From Fen-1298 sp963833465 (GTDB taxonomy: Bacteria > Bacteroidota > Ignavibacteria > UBA10030): 64,000 nucleotides of DNA. The stretch is taken from NCBI GenBank assembly GCA_963833465.1, contig CAWHXW010000004.1:434001-498000 (forward strand), read 5' to 3'. The position numbers were made by a program, and so were the translations under genes. The notes below the pieces were generated by a model. That model saw only the letters and a program-made list of their open reading frames with translations. It was not told where the DNA came from and did no database searches. This document shows, one piece after another, positions 54,157 to 62,737 of this stretch. The number at the start of each line of letters is the position of its first letter. Position 1 is the first letter of the stretch.

Positions 54157-55104
54157 CTATTCTTGTTCCGTTAAAAATCTTTCTGCATCAATTGCTGCCA
54201 TGCATCCGGTACCGGCTGCACTGATTGCCTGCCGGTATTTTGAATCCGCAACATCGCCGGCAGCGAAAACTCCGGGAACGTTCGTTGCCGTACTGTGCGG
54301 CTGTATTTTCAAATAACCTATTGCATCCATATCGAGCACGCCTTCAAACAGTTTTGTGTTTGGCTGGTGACCGATGGCAAGAAAGAGCCCATCGCATTTG
54401 TAGTCTGTCGCGACATTTGTTTTTACATTCTTCAACCGTACACCCGTTAATTTTCTATGCCCGCCTTCATTAATTCCAATCACTTCATTTACTATCGAAT
54501 CCCATACAAAATCTATCTTCGGATTTTTCTTTGCTTTATCAATCATTGCCTTGGATGCACGCAATTCATTTCGACGGTGTACAACTGTTACCCAAGTGGC
54601 ATGTTTAGTTAGATATGTCGCTTCTTCCATCGCTGTATCACCGCCGCCTACAACTACAACGTGTTGATTTTTAAAAAAGAATCCATCACAAGTGGCACAT
54701 GCAGAAACTCCATAGCCCATATATTCAGATACGCCCGGAATGTTCAACAGCTTAGCCGTTGCTCCAGTAGAAATGATAAGTGACTCTGCAAAATATTCTT
54801 CGTCGTCCGCAACAACTTTAAATGGACGCTTTGAGAGGTCTACCAATTCGACTGATTTGAACATTGTTTCTGCACCAAATCGTTGTGCTTGTTTTCGGAT
54901 CGCTTCCATAAGGTCGGGCCCCATAATTCCATCAGGAAATCCCGGAAAATTATTTACTTCTGTTGTAATTGTCAGTTGTCCGCCGGGTTGTTGACCCTCA
55001 AAAACGAGCGGCGAAAGATTTGCGCGCGCGGTATAAAGCGCGGCTGTAAGTCCGGCTGGGCCGGAACCTATGATGATAACTTTTTTAAGATTATTTTGCG
55101 CCAT
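54157..55104 (-). CDS. trxB: Thioredoxin reductase
   Basis: NADPH-dependent reductase of thioredoxin, 315 residues. FAD-binding GSGPAGLTAALYTARA (13-28), redox-active CATC (136-139), NADPH-binding VVGGGDTAMEEATYL and the second FAD motif GVFAAGDVADSKYRQ near the C-terminus. Order and length are those of low-molecular-weight bacterial TrxB. It has no thioredoxin gene next to it. Confidence 0.97.
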   Translation of the reverse strand: MAQNNLKKVIIIGSGPAGLTAALYTARANLSPLVFEGQQPGGQLTITTEVNNFPGFPDGIMGPDLMEAIRKQAQRFGAETMFKSVELVDLSKRPFKVVADDEEYFAESLIISTGATAKLLNIPGVSEYMGYGVSACATCDGFFFKNQHVVVVGGGDTAMEEATYLTKHATWVTVVHRRNELRASKAMIDKAKKNPKIDFVWDSIVNEVIGINEGGHRKLTGVRLKNVKTNVATDYKCDGLFLAIGHQPNTKLFEGVLDMDAIGYLKIQPHSTATNVPGVFAAGDVADSKYRQAISAAGTGCMAAIDAERFLTEQE

Positions 55105-55278
55105 AAAATTAATTTGATGATTATATGATTTCAGATTTAGCGAATTAATACAACAGTTATCAGCTTTCAGTTTTGAGTTTTCATCTCATTGAATAAATAA
55201 AATTCATAACTTGTAATTTCCTATCTATTATATGCGGCTGAACTTAAATGGATCCCGATGTTTCACAATGCAATAAAT

Positions 55279-56238
55279 CTACATTGAACTCCTGCCAGAA
55301 TCAATCAAAGCTTTAGCGTTTCTTGTCAATCCGGAATGTTTCGTCCGCTTAATGGGACTTTTTCGGAAACGCCGGCTGAATTCTTCTTGACTCATTTCAG
55401 CAAGCTCTGTTAATTTTGGTTTAATATTTTCATCATATGGCTGGAAAACCGGTTCATTCGTTTTTTTTTGAAATCTATTCCAAGGGCAAACATTCTGACA
55501 AATATCGCATCCATAAATCCAATTTTGGAAATTCGGAACAATCTCCTTCGGCAAATCACCGCGATTCTCAATAGTAAGATATGAAATACATTTGTTGGCA
55601 TCCAGTACATACGGTTGAACAATTGCATGTGTTGGGCATGCATCAATACACGCAGTGCATTTGCCGCAGTAATCTAACATTGTTTTATCGTAATCCAGTT
55701 CCGCATCGATTAATATTTCTCCCAGAAATATCCATGAACCAAATTCCCGCGTAATAATATTAGTATGCTTTCCCCTCCATCCAATTCCTGCTTTAACCGC
55801 CCAAACTTTATCCATCATAGGTCCGGTGTCAACATATATTTTCCCCATTACACCAGGAATTTCTGACTTAATAAAGCCGTACAAATTCTCCAATCGCTTT
55901 GTCAGTACAAAGTGGTAATCATCACCCCAAGCATATCTTGATATTTTTCCAAGTGCTGGATCATCTGAATGTTGGCTGGAAGTGAAATAATTGAGGGCGA
56001 CACAAATTACCGATTTTGCATTCTGCAAAATCTTTCCCGGATCAATACGTTTCTCAAATCCACGATTCATCCATTTCATAGAAGCATGGTATCCGAACGC
56101 AAGCCATTCACGCAACTGATTACATTCTTCGACCAGCAATTCTGCTTTTGCAAATCCAACTTTTGAAAATCCAAGTTCTGCAGCTTTTGATTTTATACGA
56201 TCTGAAATAGAAAATGTCAAGCGCTTATTCATGAACAA
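55279..56238 (-). CDS. queG: Epoxyqueuosine reductase
   Basis: Last step of queuosine biosynthesis: cobalamin-dependent reduction of epoxyqueuosine in tRNA. 319 residues. The N-terminal cobalamin-binding region has the YVDTGPMMDKVWAVKAGIGW stretch (135-154) with the catalytic Asp, followed by two 4Fe-4S sites: C191-x2-C194-x2-C197-x3-C201-P and C244-x2-C247-x3-C251-P with C217. The C-terminal HEAT-like repeats of longer QueG forms are absent; this is the short type. The cobalamin need links it with metH (57592-61122). Confidence 0.93.
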   Translation of the reverse strand: MFMNKRLTFSISDRIKSKAAELGFSKVGFAKAELLVEECNQLREWLAFGYHASMKWMNRGFEKRIDPGKILQNAKSVICVALNYFTSSQHSDDPALGKISRYAWGDDYHFVLTKRLENLYGFIKSEIPGVMGKIYVDTGPMMDKVWAVKAGIGWRGKHTNIITREFGSWIFLGEILIDAELDYDKTMLDYCGKCTACIDACPTHAIVQPYVLDANKCISYLTIENRGDLPKEIVPNFQNWIYGCDICQNVCPWNRFQKKTNEPVFQPYDENIKPKLTELAEMSQEEFSRRFRKSPIKRTKHSGLTRNAKALIDSGRSSM

Positions 56239-56294
56239 TTTTTGCTGTACTTAAATTATAATTTCGGTCTTTTGAAATATATTATACTGCATAC

Positions 56295-56335
56295 AAATAA
56301 AAAAGTCGGTCTCTCGTTTCTGAATGACCGACTTT
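56295..56335 (-). terminator. Intrinsic terminator after the ferredoxin gene
   Basis: AAAGTCGGTC and GACCGACTTT (56302-56311 with 56326-56335) form a 10-bp stem; the minus-strand transcript continues into a run of T. It lies 20 bases after the ferredoxin stop. Confidence 0.85.
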
Positions 56336-56355
56336 AAAAGAAAAAACCTCAGTTC

Positions 56356-56694
56356 TTATTTGCGGAAACGCGAGTTTGAGGCGTTTAAATCTCCGAAAGT
56401 TTTTTCGGGATGAATCTGTTTTGCTCTTGCAGCAAGCTGATCTTCAGTCTCGACATGATCCGGGTCCGGTATGCAGCAATCAACCGGACAAACTGCCGCA
56501 CATTGTTCTTGATCAAAATGTCCAACACACTCGGTGCATTTTTCAGGAACTATATAATAGAAATCTTTGGATAATGCATCAAATGATTTTCCATTTAATT
56601 CATAAGCTGTACCGGCAGAATAGATTGCCGTATTTGGGCATTCCGGTTCGCATGCGCCGCAGTTAATACATTCTTCAGTGATTTTTGTTGACAT
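56356..56694 (-). CDS. Two-cluster 4Fe-4S ferredoxin (YfhL-like)
   Basis: 112-residue ferredoxin with two 4Fe-4S binding sites: C9-x2-C12-x2-C15-x3-C19-P and C53-x2-C56-x8-C65-x3-C69-P. The spacing in the second site and the 40-residue tail (TEDQLAARAKQIHPEKTFGD) place it with YfhL-type ferredoxins. An electron donor role for an unknown partner is inferred. GGAG precedes the ATG and a strong terminator follows. Confidence 0.92.
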   Translation of the reverse strand: MSTKITEECINCGACEPECPNTAIYSAGTAYELNGKSFDALSKDFYYIVPEKCTECVGHFDQEQCAAVCPVDCCIPDPDHVETEDQLAARAKQIHPEKTFGDLNASNSRFRK

Positions 56695-56844
56695 TATTTA
56701 TCTCCTCAATTAAAAATTTCTTAGTATAAGTTATCTCAATCTTGATACAGGTTGATATATTTACAACTCCAAAATCAACGCATCGAATATGCTAAAGAGA
56801 CAACCGAAATGCAAGCGGAAATTCTATTAAAATATTGCCTTTTT

Positions 56845-57480
56845 TTACAAATATTGATGTTCCGTAATTTTACCACTGCTGTTGTAAATATATAACAGTG
56901 GGACACCAGTAGGAATATTAAGCTCCAGCACTTGCTCCTTTGTAAGATTATCAAGCTGCATAACAATAGAGCGCAGACTATTTCCATGTGCCGCGACAAT
57001 AATATTCTTGCCGGCGAGTACATCAGGAACAATCTTTGCTTCAAAATAAGGAAGTGTACGGGCAGCTGTATCTTTCAAGCTCTCGCTTATTCCATCTGGA
57101 TTCAACTCGGTCACATCTTTTGGTGGTGGAACGTCATAACTGCGGCGCCATATTTTAAGTTGGTCATAACCGTATTGCTTTCCAATATCATCTTTATTCA
57201 ATCCTTGCAAAGCACCATAATGACGTTCGTTCAATGCTTTATCGCGCTCGATAGGAAGATCGGTTTGACCTATTATTTTCAGAACAATATTCATCGTACT
57301 GATGGCACGCCTTAGAACAGACGTATATCCTTTATCGAATTTAAATCCTTTTAATTTCTCGCCTGCCTGGTCCGCTTCCTTCTCGCCTTTTGACGAAAGA
57401 GGAATATCAACCCAGCCAGTAAAACGGTTTTCAAGATTCCATTGCGATTCTCCGTGACGGAGAAGTACTAGATTTGGCAT
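56845..57480 (-). CDS. gpmA: 2,3-bisphosphoglycerate-dependent phosphoglycerate mutase
   Basis: Interconverts 3- and 2-phosphoglycerate in glycolysis, 211 residues. RHGESQWN near 8-15 carries the phospho-accepting His9, NRFTGWVDIPLSSKGEKEA follows, ERHYGALQGLNK contains the acid/base Glu, and AAHGNSLRSIV the second His. It is somewhat shorter than the typical 230-250, having lost part of the C-terminal tail. It is preceded on its strand by a characteristic TAACT-rich leader. Confidence 0.93.
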   Translation of the reverse strand: MPNLVLLRHGESQWNLENRFTGWVDIPLSSKGEKEADQAGEKLKGFKFDKGYTSVLRRAISTMNIVLKIIGQTDLPIERDKALNERHYGALQGLNKDDIGKQYGYDQLKIWRRSYDVPPPKDVTELNPDGISESLKDTAARTLPYFEAKIVPDVLAGKNIIVAAHGNSLRSIVMQLDNLTKEQVLELNIPTGVPLLYIYNSSGKITEHQYL

Positions 57481-57591
57481 TGTCGTTCCTTTTAGAAATC
57501 AGTTATTAGTTATAAGTTATTAATTTTCATTTCAAATTTATATTATTGATCAATATATTTTATTCGTTACCAGCAATTCGTCACTCAATAT

Positions 57592-60500
57592 TTATTTTAT
57601 AGTAAAGTACCTCGCTTCTGGATGATGAACAATAATTGCATCCGTTGATTGTTCGGGATTCAACATAAACTCCTCAGTCATTGTTACACCGATGCGCTCT
57701 GGTTTCAGCAACTCAAAAAGTTTTTTATGATCTTCAAGATTCGGACATGCAGGATAACCAAAACTAAACCGTGAACCTTGATATCCCTGACTGAACAACC
57801 GCTTAATTTCAGTGGCATCTTTTCCTGCAATACTAAGTTCTTCACGAATCTTTTTATGCCAGAGTTCCGCAAGAGCTTCCGCAGATTCAACACTCAGCCC
57901 ATGAAAGTAAAGATAATCTTTATATTCATTCGAATCAAAAAGCTTCTTCGAATATTCAGATGCTGTCTTTCCCATCGTTACAAGATGAAATGCAACGACA
58001 TCAATTTTGCCTGAGATCATCGGTGCGAAGTAATCACTGATACACAGGTATCGGTCATCTTTCTGTCGCGGGAATGAAAATCGAAGCCACTCATTTAATT
58101 TCAAATTTGGAAATTCGAATTTCGAAGTGTTCTCCGGCATCGAATAAATTATAAGATCTTTTCCGTCTGACTGACAGGGGAAATATCCATAAACTACTTT
58201 TGGCTCAAGAAGTTTTTCGTTTTTGATTTTTAATTTTAGTTTTTTAAGTTCCGGATAAATTTGTTCCTGAAGAATCTGTTGGTATTCCTCTTCACTCTTT
58301 TTTCCACGCACAACTCGCCACTGTCCTCGAATAAGGGCAGTTTCATTTATATAACGAAAAACTTCATCAAGCGAAATATCATTTACGACTTTTGATCCCC
58401 AGAATGGTGGTTTAGGAATTTCAACATCTATTTTAATCTTTGAATGTTTCGGCGTTTTTTTCTCGTCTGCAAGCATCAATGCAATCTTTGCTTCTGCACC
58501 GATTAATTCTTCTCTATCTCCCTTTTCACCGCCACTTTTTTGAGGTTCGCTTCTGCCTTTTCCTTTCTTCTTGTTTTTAATTTCTTCTATCAACCGCAAT
58601 CCATCGAATGCATCGTTCGCGTAGAATACATTTCCTTTGTAAATAGATTTTAAATCCTGATCTACATAGCGTCGTGTTAATGCAGCACCACCAAGAATTA
58701 CCGGAATTGTAATGTTCTGTTCGTTCAGCACTTCTAAATTTTCTTTCATTACCAGCGTCGATTTAACAAGCAAACCGCTCATTCCGATTGCATCTGCATT
58801 GTTTTCCTGAGCGGCGTGAATCATCGTCTCAACCGGACATTTAATGCCGAGATTAATTACTTTATATCCGTTGTTCGTTAAAATAATATCTACTAAATTC
58901 TTGCCGATATCGTGCACATCGCCTTTAACGGTGGCAATTACCATAATTCCCTTCTGGCTCTCAGCATTTTTCTCCATAAATGGTTCAAGATAAGCCACTG
59001 CCGACTTCATCACTTCTGCTGATTGAAGAACAAACGGCAGCTGCATTTGTCCCGATCCAAATAAAGTCCCGACAGTTTTCATTCCATCAAGCAAAATAGT
59101 GTTGATGATTTCAAGCGGAGTGTAACTCTTCAACGCTTCATCGAGATCAACATTTATTCCGACTTTATTGCCGTCAATAATACGATTTTTCAATTTGTCT
59201 TCGATGTTTCCATCAACAAGTTTTGACGCTTTCTCTTCTTTCTTCTTGCCGGAGTAATGCGTCATCAATTCGGTTAAAGGATCAAATACTACTTTTCGGT
59301 TTTCTCCTTCACCTTCATAATGCCTTTCATCGAAAATCAATTGCCGTGCAAGCTCGCGTTCTTTTTCATCTATTTTAAAAAGCGGCAGAATTTTTGATTG
59401 ATGCACAATCGCCATATCAAGTCCAGCTTCAATTGCATAATGCAGGAAAACACTGTTCAGCACCTGCCTCGTTGCCGGCGACAGTCCGAATGAAACATTA
59501 CTGACACCCAAAGATGTATGAACTTCTGGAAATTCTTTTTTTATGAGCTTTATGGCTTCAATTGTTCCTATTGCTGAACGGCGGAATTCTTCATCGCCGG
59601 AACCTAGCGTAAATGTCAGCATATCGAAAATTAAATCATGCGGCTTCATGCAGTAATTGTTCACAACCAAATTGTAGATACGCTTTGCGATAGAAAGTTT
59701 GTTCTGCGCAGTCTTTGCCATACCTTGTTCGTCAATAGTCAATGCAATGACCGCTGCACCGTATTTTTTACACAATGGTACAATCTTATTGATACGCTCT
59801 TCACCATCTTCTAAATTGATAGAATTGATGACTGCTTTGCCTGCAATATGCTGAAGCGCTTCTTCGATTACATTAGCTTCAGTGGAATCAATAACCAACG
59901 GAATTGTGACTTGCTGATTGAAACGTGTAATTATCTCGCGCATGTCAGAGGCTTCATCACGCCCGACGTATGCCGCACAGACATCCAACATGTGCGCGCC
60001 TTCCTTTACCTGCTCGCGCCCCATTGCAACGATGCCTTCCCAATCTTCTTTTGCTAATAGGTCGCGGAAAAGTTTGCTACCGTTGGCATTCGTACGCTCA
60101 CCGATAAGTACCGGTGGATTATCAACACGGAACGGCGCGGACTGGTACAGGCTTGATGCTGCCGGAACAAATTCGCAATCGCGTTTCTTTGGAGCAAGTT
60201 TACCAACAGCTTCTACAACTTTACGAATATGTTTTGAAGTCGTACCGCAGCAGCCGCCAACTACATTTACGCCAAGGTCTTTCACAAAATGAGAAAGATA
60301 TTGCGTCATCTCTTCTGGCGTCAGATGATAGTGTGCATGTCCGCCAATATTCTCTGGAATACCGGCATTCGGCATTACAAAAATCGGTTTGGGACTGATG
60401 TCGGCAAGTGTGCGAACATGCTCGGACATTTCTTTCGGTCCGGTTGCACAATTGATGCCTATAACATCTACATCGTACGGCTCTAAACTTATCAATGCGG

Positions 60501-61122
60501 CAGAAATTTCCGTACCGAGCAGCATCGTTCCCATTGATTCAATTGTAACCGATACGATTACAGGTAATTTCTTTTTTGATTCGGAAAAATATTCAAAGAC
60601 TCCATACAGCGCAGCTTTCGCTTGCAGAATATCCTGACAAGTCTCAATACACAGCAGATCGGCACCTCCTTCGATTAACCCTTTTGCCTGTTCGTGATAA
60701 GCCGACGCCATTTCTTTAAAGCTAATATGTCCGAGCGATGGAAGTTTTGTAGTTGGCCCCATCGAACCGGCGACAAAACGCTGACGCCCGTTCTCGGAAT
60801 AATCATGTGCAATTCGTTTGGCAATTCGAGCGGCTTTAAAATTCAATTCATATGCACGATCCTGCAAACCATATTCTGCAAGCACAATCCGTGTACCGCC
60901 AAAAGAGTTTGTCTCAATAACATCACACCCCGCTTCAAGGAAGTCGGTATGTACATTCTCTACTGCTGTGGGCTTGGAGATAACAAGATATTCATTACAT
61001 CCATCAAGATGCTCGCCGCCAAAATCATCTGGAATTAGTCCCTGACTTTGGAGATGCGTTCCCGTAGCGCCATCAAAGACGATGATTTTTTGTTTCAGTA
61101 TGTCGAGAAAAGAATAAGTCAT
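57592..61122 (-). CDS. metH: Cobalamin-dependent methionine synthase
   Basis: Methylates homocysteine to methionine with 5-methyltetrahydrofolate, 1176 residues. Modules in order: homocysteine domain (about 1-320) with INCATGP and the zinc-binding GGCCGTT; pterin domain (about 330-610) with GERTNANGSKLFRDLL; cobalamin cap and domain (about 640-850) with DVHDIGKNLVDIILTNNGYK carrying the B12-ligating His; and reactivation domain (about 930-1176) with RFSFGYPACPNLEDHKKLF. A Lys/Glu-rich linker (IKNKKKGKGRSEPQKSGGEK) separates the last two. All modules appear intact. Regulation by the structured leader upstream is likely. Confidence 0.96.
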   Translation of the reverse strand: MTYSFLDILKQKIIVFDGATGTHLQSQGLIPDDFGGEHLDGCNEYLVISKPTAVENVHTDFLEAGCDVIETNSFGGTRIVLAEYGLQDRAYELNFKAARIAKRIAHDYSENGRQRFVAGSMGPTTKLPSLGHISFKEMASAYHEQAKGLIEGGADLLCIETCQDILQAKAALYGVFEYFSESKKKLPVIVSVTIESMGTMLLGTEISAALISLEPYDVDVIGINCATGPKEMSEHVRTLADISPKPIFVMPNAGIPENIGGHAHYHLTPEEMTQYLSHFVKDLGVNVVGGCCGTTSKHIRKVVEAVGKLAPKKRDCEFVPAASSLYQSAPFRVDNPPVLIGERTNANGSKLFRDLLAKEDWEGIVAMGREQVKEGAHMLDVCAAYVGRDEASDMREIITRFNQQVTIPLVIDSTEANVIEEALQHIAGKAVINSINLEDGEERINKIVPLCKKYGAAVIALTIDEQGMAKTAQNKLSIAKRIYNLVVNNYCMKPHDLIFDMLTFTLGSGDEEFRRSAIGTIEAIKLIKKEFPEVHTSLGVSNVSFGLSPATRQVLNSVFLHYAIEAGLDMAIVHQSKILPLFKIDEKERELARQLIFDERHYEGEGENRKVVFDPLTELMTHYSGKKKEEKASKLVDGNIEDKLKNRIIDGNKVGINVDLDEALKSYTPLEIINTILLDGMKTVGTLFGSGQMQLPFVLQSAEVMKSAVAYLEPFMEKNAESQKGIMVIATVKGDVHDIGKNLVDIILTNNGYKVINLGIKCPVETMIHAAQENNADAIGMSGLLVKSTLVMKENLEVLNEQNITIPVILGGAALTRRYVDQDLKSIYKGNVFYANDAFDGLRLIEEIKNKKKGKGRSEPQKSGGEKGDREELIGAEAKIALMLADEKKTPKHSKIKIDVEIPKPPFWGSKVVNDISLDEVFRYINETALIRGQWRVVRGKKSEEEYQQILQEQIYPELKKLKLKIKNEKLLEPKVVYGYFPCQSDGKDLIIYSMPENTSKFEFPNLKLNEWLRFSFPRQKDDRYLCISDYFAPMISGKIDVVAFHLVTMGKTASEYSKKLFDSNEYKDYLYFHGLSVESAEALAELWHKKIREELSIAGKDATEIKRLFSQGYQGSRFSFGYPACPNLEDHKKLFELLKPERIGVTMTEEFMLNPEQSTDAIIVHHPEARYFTIK

Positions 61123-61250
61123 TTAATAATAAGTAACGAGTTTTGAGTTATCAATTATAAGTTTCAGACTAATAATTTTTGATAATCTTGCGTACATTTC
61201 TCTTACTTTGCACCTCGATACTCGATAACTCGCTATTCGTGATTGTCTAT

Positions 61251-61351
61251 AAAAAAATTCCCAACGTTATCAGCGTCGGGATCGAAGTTCATTTCGGTTG
61301 ACGCTTTAGCGATTCTTTATTGTGGCCGCAAGCTATCTTTCAAATCACCAC
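61251..61351 (-). promoter_or_regulatory. Structured metH leader with alternative terminator (riboswitch/attenuator candidate)
   Basis: On the minus-strand RNA, CCCGACG (61274-61280) pairs with CGTTGGG (61260-61266), followed by AA and seven T (61251-61257): an intrinsic terminator 130 bases before metH. Upstream, AGCGTC (61300-61305) is exactly complementary to GACGCT (61272-61277), which overlaps the terminator stem, so the two helices exclude each other. AGCGTC also overlaps a small hairpin CGCTAAAGCG (61302-61311). A CGAA/TTCG pair (61283-61286, 61293-61296) lies inside the antiterminator, and a GTGGT/GCCAC helix (61347-61351, 61322-61326) begins the element, just after a TAATAT -10-like box (61353-61358). 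No known riboswitch class was recognised; ligand unknown. Confidence 0.55.
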
Positions 61352-61459
61352 TATATTAATGTACGAAAGAAAGAAATGAAGAGCAACGCTTGGAAAAATA
61401 TCTTTTGACAGCGAATTGACTCATAATAAAAGATACCGAAAGCAGTTTGAAAAAGAGTC

Positions 61460-61482
61460 GTTGCCTCATAATATATGTCACC
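61460..61482 (+). repeat. Left terminal inverted repeat of the insertion sequence
   Basis: Begins GTTGCCTCA and ends TGTCACC; 16 of its 23 bases in two blocks match the right end. It lies 18 bases before the transposase start codon. Confidence 0.75.
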
Positions 61483-61500
61483 GTAGAGAAAGGACATATA

Positions 61501-62679
61501 ATGATGAGTACAACTTCGAAGCACGAATATCTCGACAGTATTCGGATCAGATATCAGGATTCACCCAAAGGGATTAAGACGATAATCCTTGATGAATTCT
61601 GTCGAGTCTGTGAGTATGATCGAAAATATGCTCTTCGCTTGCTCAATCCCAAGCCGAATCATTTTATCCGTTCCAGCAAATCCAGAAGTGGTCGTCCGAT
61701 TACGTATCATCATCCCGAGATTCTCGCTTTCCTCAAACGACTTTGGATTGCTAGCAACCTTGCCTGTGGAAAACGCTTGAAGGCAATGATTCCGCTCTGG
61801 CTTCCATTTGATGATACAGGCATTTCTCAGAATAATCAAAAACTCTTGCTGACGATTTCCGCCGCCACCATAGACCGTCTCTTGACTCCACTGCGTTCTC
61901 GTTACACTAAGAAAGGTCTTGCAACCACCAAACCAGGATCACTACTCAAGAAACATATTCCAATCAAAACCAATCAGTGGGATGAACATATTCCTGGATT
62001 TATCGAAGCTGATACTGTCGCTCATTGCGGCACTTCGATGGCTGGCATGTTCGTTTTTACCTTAAATACCGTTGATATTGCCACCGGTTGGACAGAACAA
62101 CGTGCTCTCTGGGGGAAAGGTGAGCAGGGGGTTCTTGAAGCTCTCAAGTCCATTGAATCTGCTCTTCCCTTTTCTCTCAAAGGCTTTGATTGCGATAACG
62201 GCTCGGAGTTTATGAATTGGACTATCCTCAAACACTTCCAAAACCGCAAGCGCCCGGTTCATTATACCCGCTCTCGTGAATACCAAAAGAACGATAACGC
62301 ACATATCGAAGGTAAGAACTGGACACACATACGACAATATCTTGGTTATGATCGTTTTGAAGATCAACGTATGGTCTCTCTCTTGAACGATCTCTACTCT
62401 TCCCAATGGAGATTGCTCTTCAACTTCTTCTTGCCTTCTGTCAAGCTCCTTGCCAAAGAACGTATCAAATCCAAGACTATTAAAACCTTTGATTCTCCTA
62501 AAACTCCGTTCCAACGCCTCTTGGAATCTAAGGAGATCACTCAGAACACTAAAGATGATTTACAATGTCTCTTTAAAAATCTTAACCCTTTTACTCTGCA
62601 AAAGTTTATGTCTAAAAAAATTAGTACTATCTTACATCTTGCTACTCCTTGGAATAAACACATTAAACTATCTGCCTAA
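61501..62679 (+). CDS. Integrase-core DDE transposase
   Basis: A 392-residue transposase with an rve/integrase catalytic core: first Asp in GFIEADTVAHCG, second in GFDCDNGSEF, and Glu in NDNAHIEGKNW, a DDE triad. The N-terminal part (YLDSIRIRYQDSPKGIKTII and SKSRSGRPITYHH) is helix-turn-helix-like. ATG at 61501 is chosen because AAGGA lies eight bases upstream; the frame is also open from a TTG at 61447, but that lies outside the element and would need the left repeat to be coding. The family (ISNCY or IS481-like) is not settled. Confidence 0.88.
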   Translation: MMSTTSKHEYLDSIRIRYQDSPKGIKTIILDEFCRVCEYDRKYALRLLNPKPNHFIRSSKSRSGRPITYHHPEILAFLKRLWIASNLACGKRLKAMIPLWLPFDDTGISQNNQKLLLTISAATIDRLLTPLRSRYTKKGLATTKPGSLLKKHIPIKTNQWDEHIPGFIEADTVAHCGTSMAGMFVFTLNTVDIATGWTEQRALWGKGEQGVLEALKSIESALPFSLKGFDCDNGSEFMNWTILKHFQNRKRPVHYTRSREYQKNDNAHIEGKNWTHIRQYLGYDRFEDQRMVSLLNDLYSSQWRLLFNFFLPSVKLLAKERIKSKTIKTFDSPKTPFQRLLESKEITQNTKDDLQCLFKNLNPFTLQKFMSKKISTILHLATPWNKHIKLSA

Positions 62680-62693
62680 TTCTATATTCCCAT

Positions 62694-62717
62694 GGTGACA
62701 TTTACTTTTGAGGCAAC
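62694..62717 (-). repeat. Right terminal inverted repeat of the insertion sequence
   Basis: Complement begins GTTGCCTCA and ends TGTCACC, matching the left end with a 7- versus 8-base central block. It lies 15 bases after the transposase stop. Confidence 0.75.
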
Positions 62718-62737
62718 AGGACCAGGATAAAAGGTTT

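Larger units (their letters stand above)
61460..62717 (+). mobile_element. Insertion sequence with one DDE transposase
   Basis: About 1.26 kb element bounded by imperfect terminal inverted repeats: left GTTGCCTCATAATATATGTC then ACC (61460-61482), right, in complement, GTTGCCTCAAAAGTAAATGT then CACC (62694-62717). The shared blocks are GTTGCCTCA and TGTCACC. It contains a single integrase-type transposase. No target duplication is visible, and no second copy is present in the window. It lies between metH and the thioredoxin-like gene, without interrupting either. Confidence 0.8.

Noticed and set aside
61251..61351. tracrRNA of a type II CRISPR system
   Set aside because: A CACAATAAAG stretch followed by a small hairpin and terminator resembles one, but there is no repeat array, anti-repeat partner or cas gene in the window, and the terminator sits directly upstream of metH.
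61447..61500. Transposase N-terminal extension from TTG at 61447
   Set aside because: It starts outside the element, runs through the left inverted repeat, and lacks a ribosome-binding site; ATG 61501 has AAGGA upstream.
62022..62514. Minus-strand frames across the transposase
   Set aside because: Antisense shadows of the transposase with no family features.
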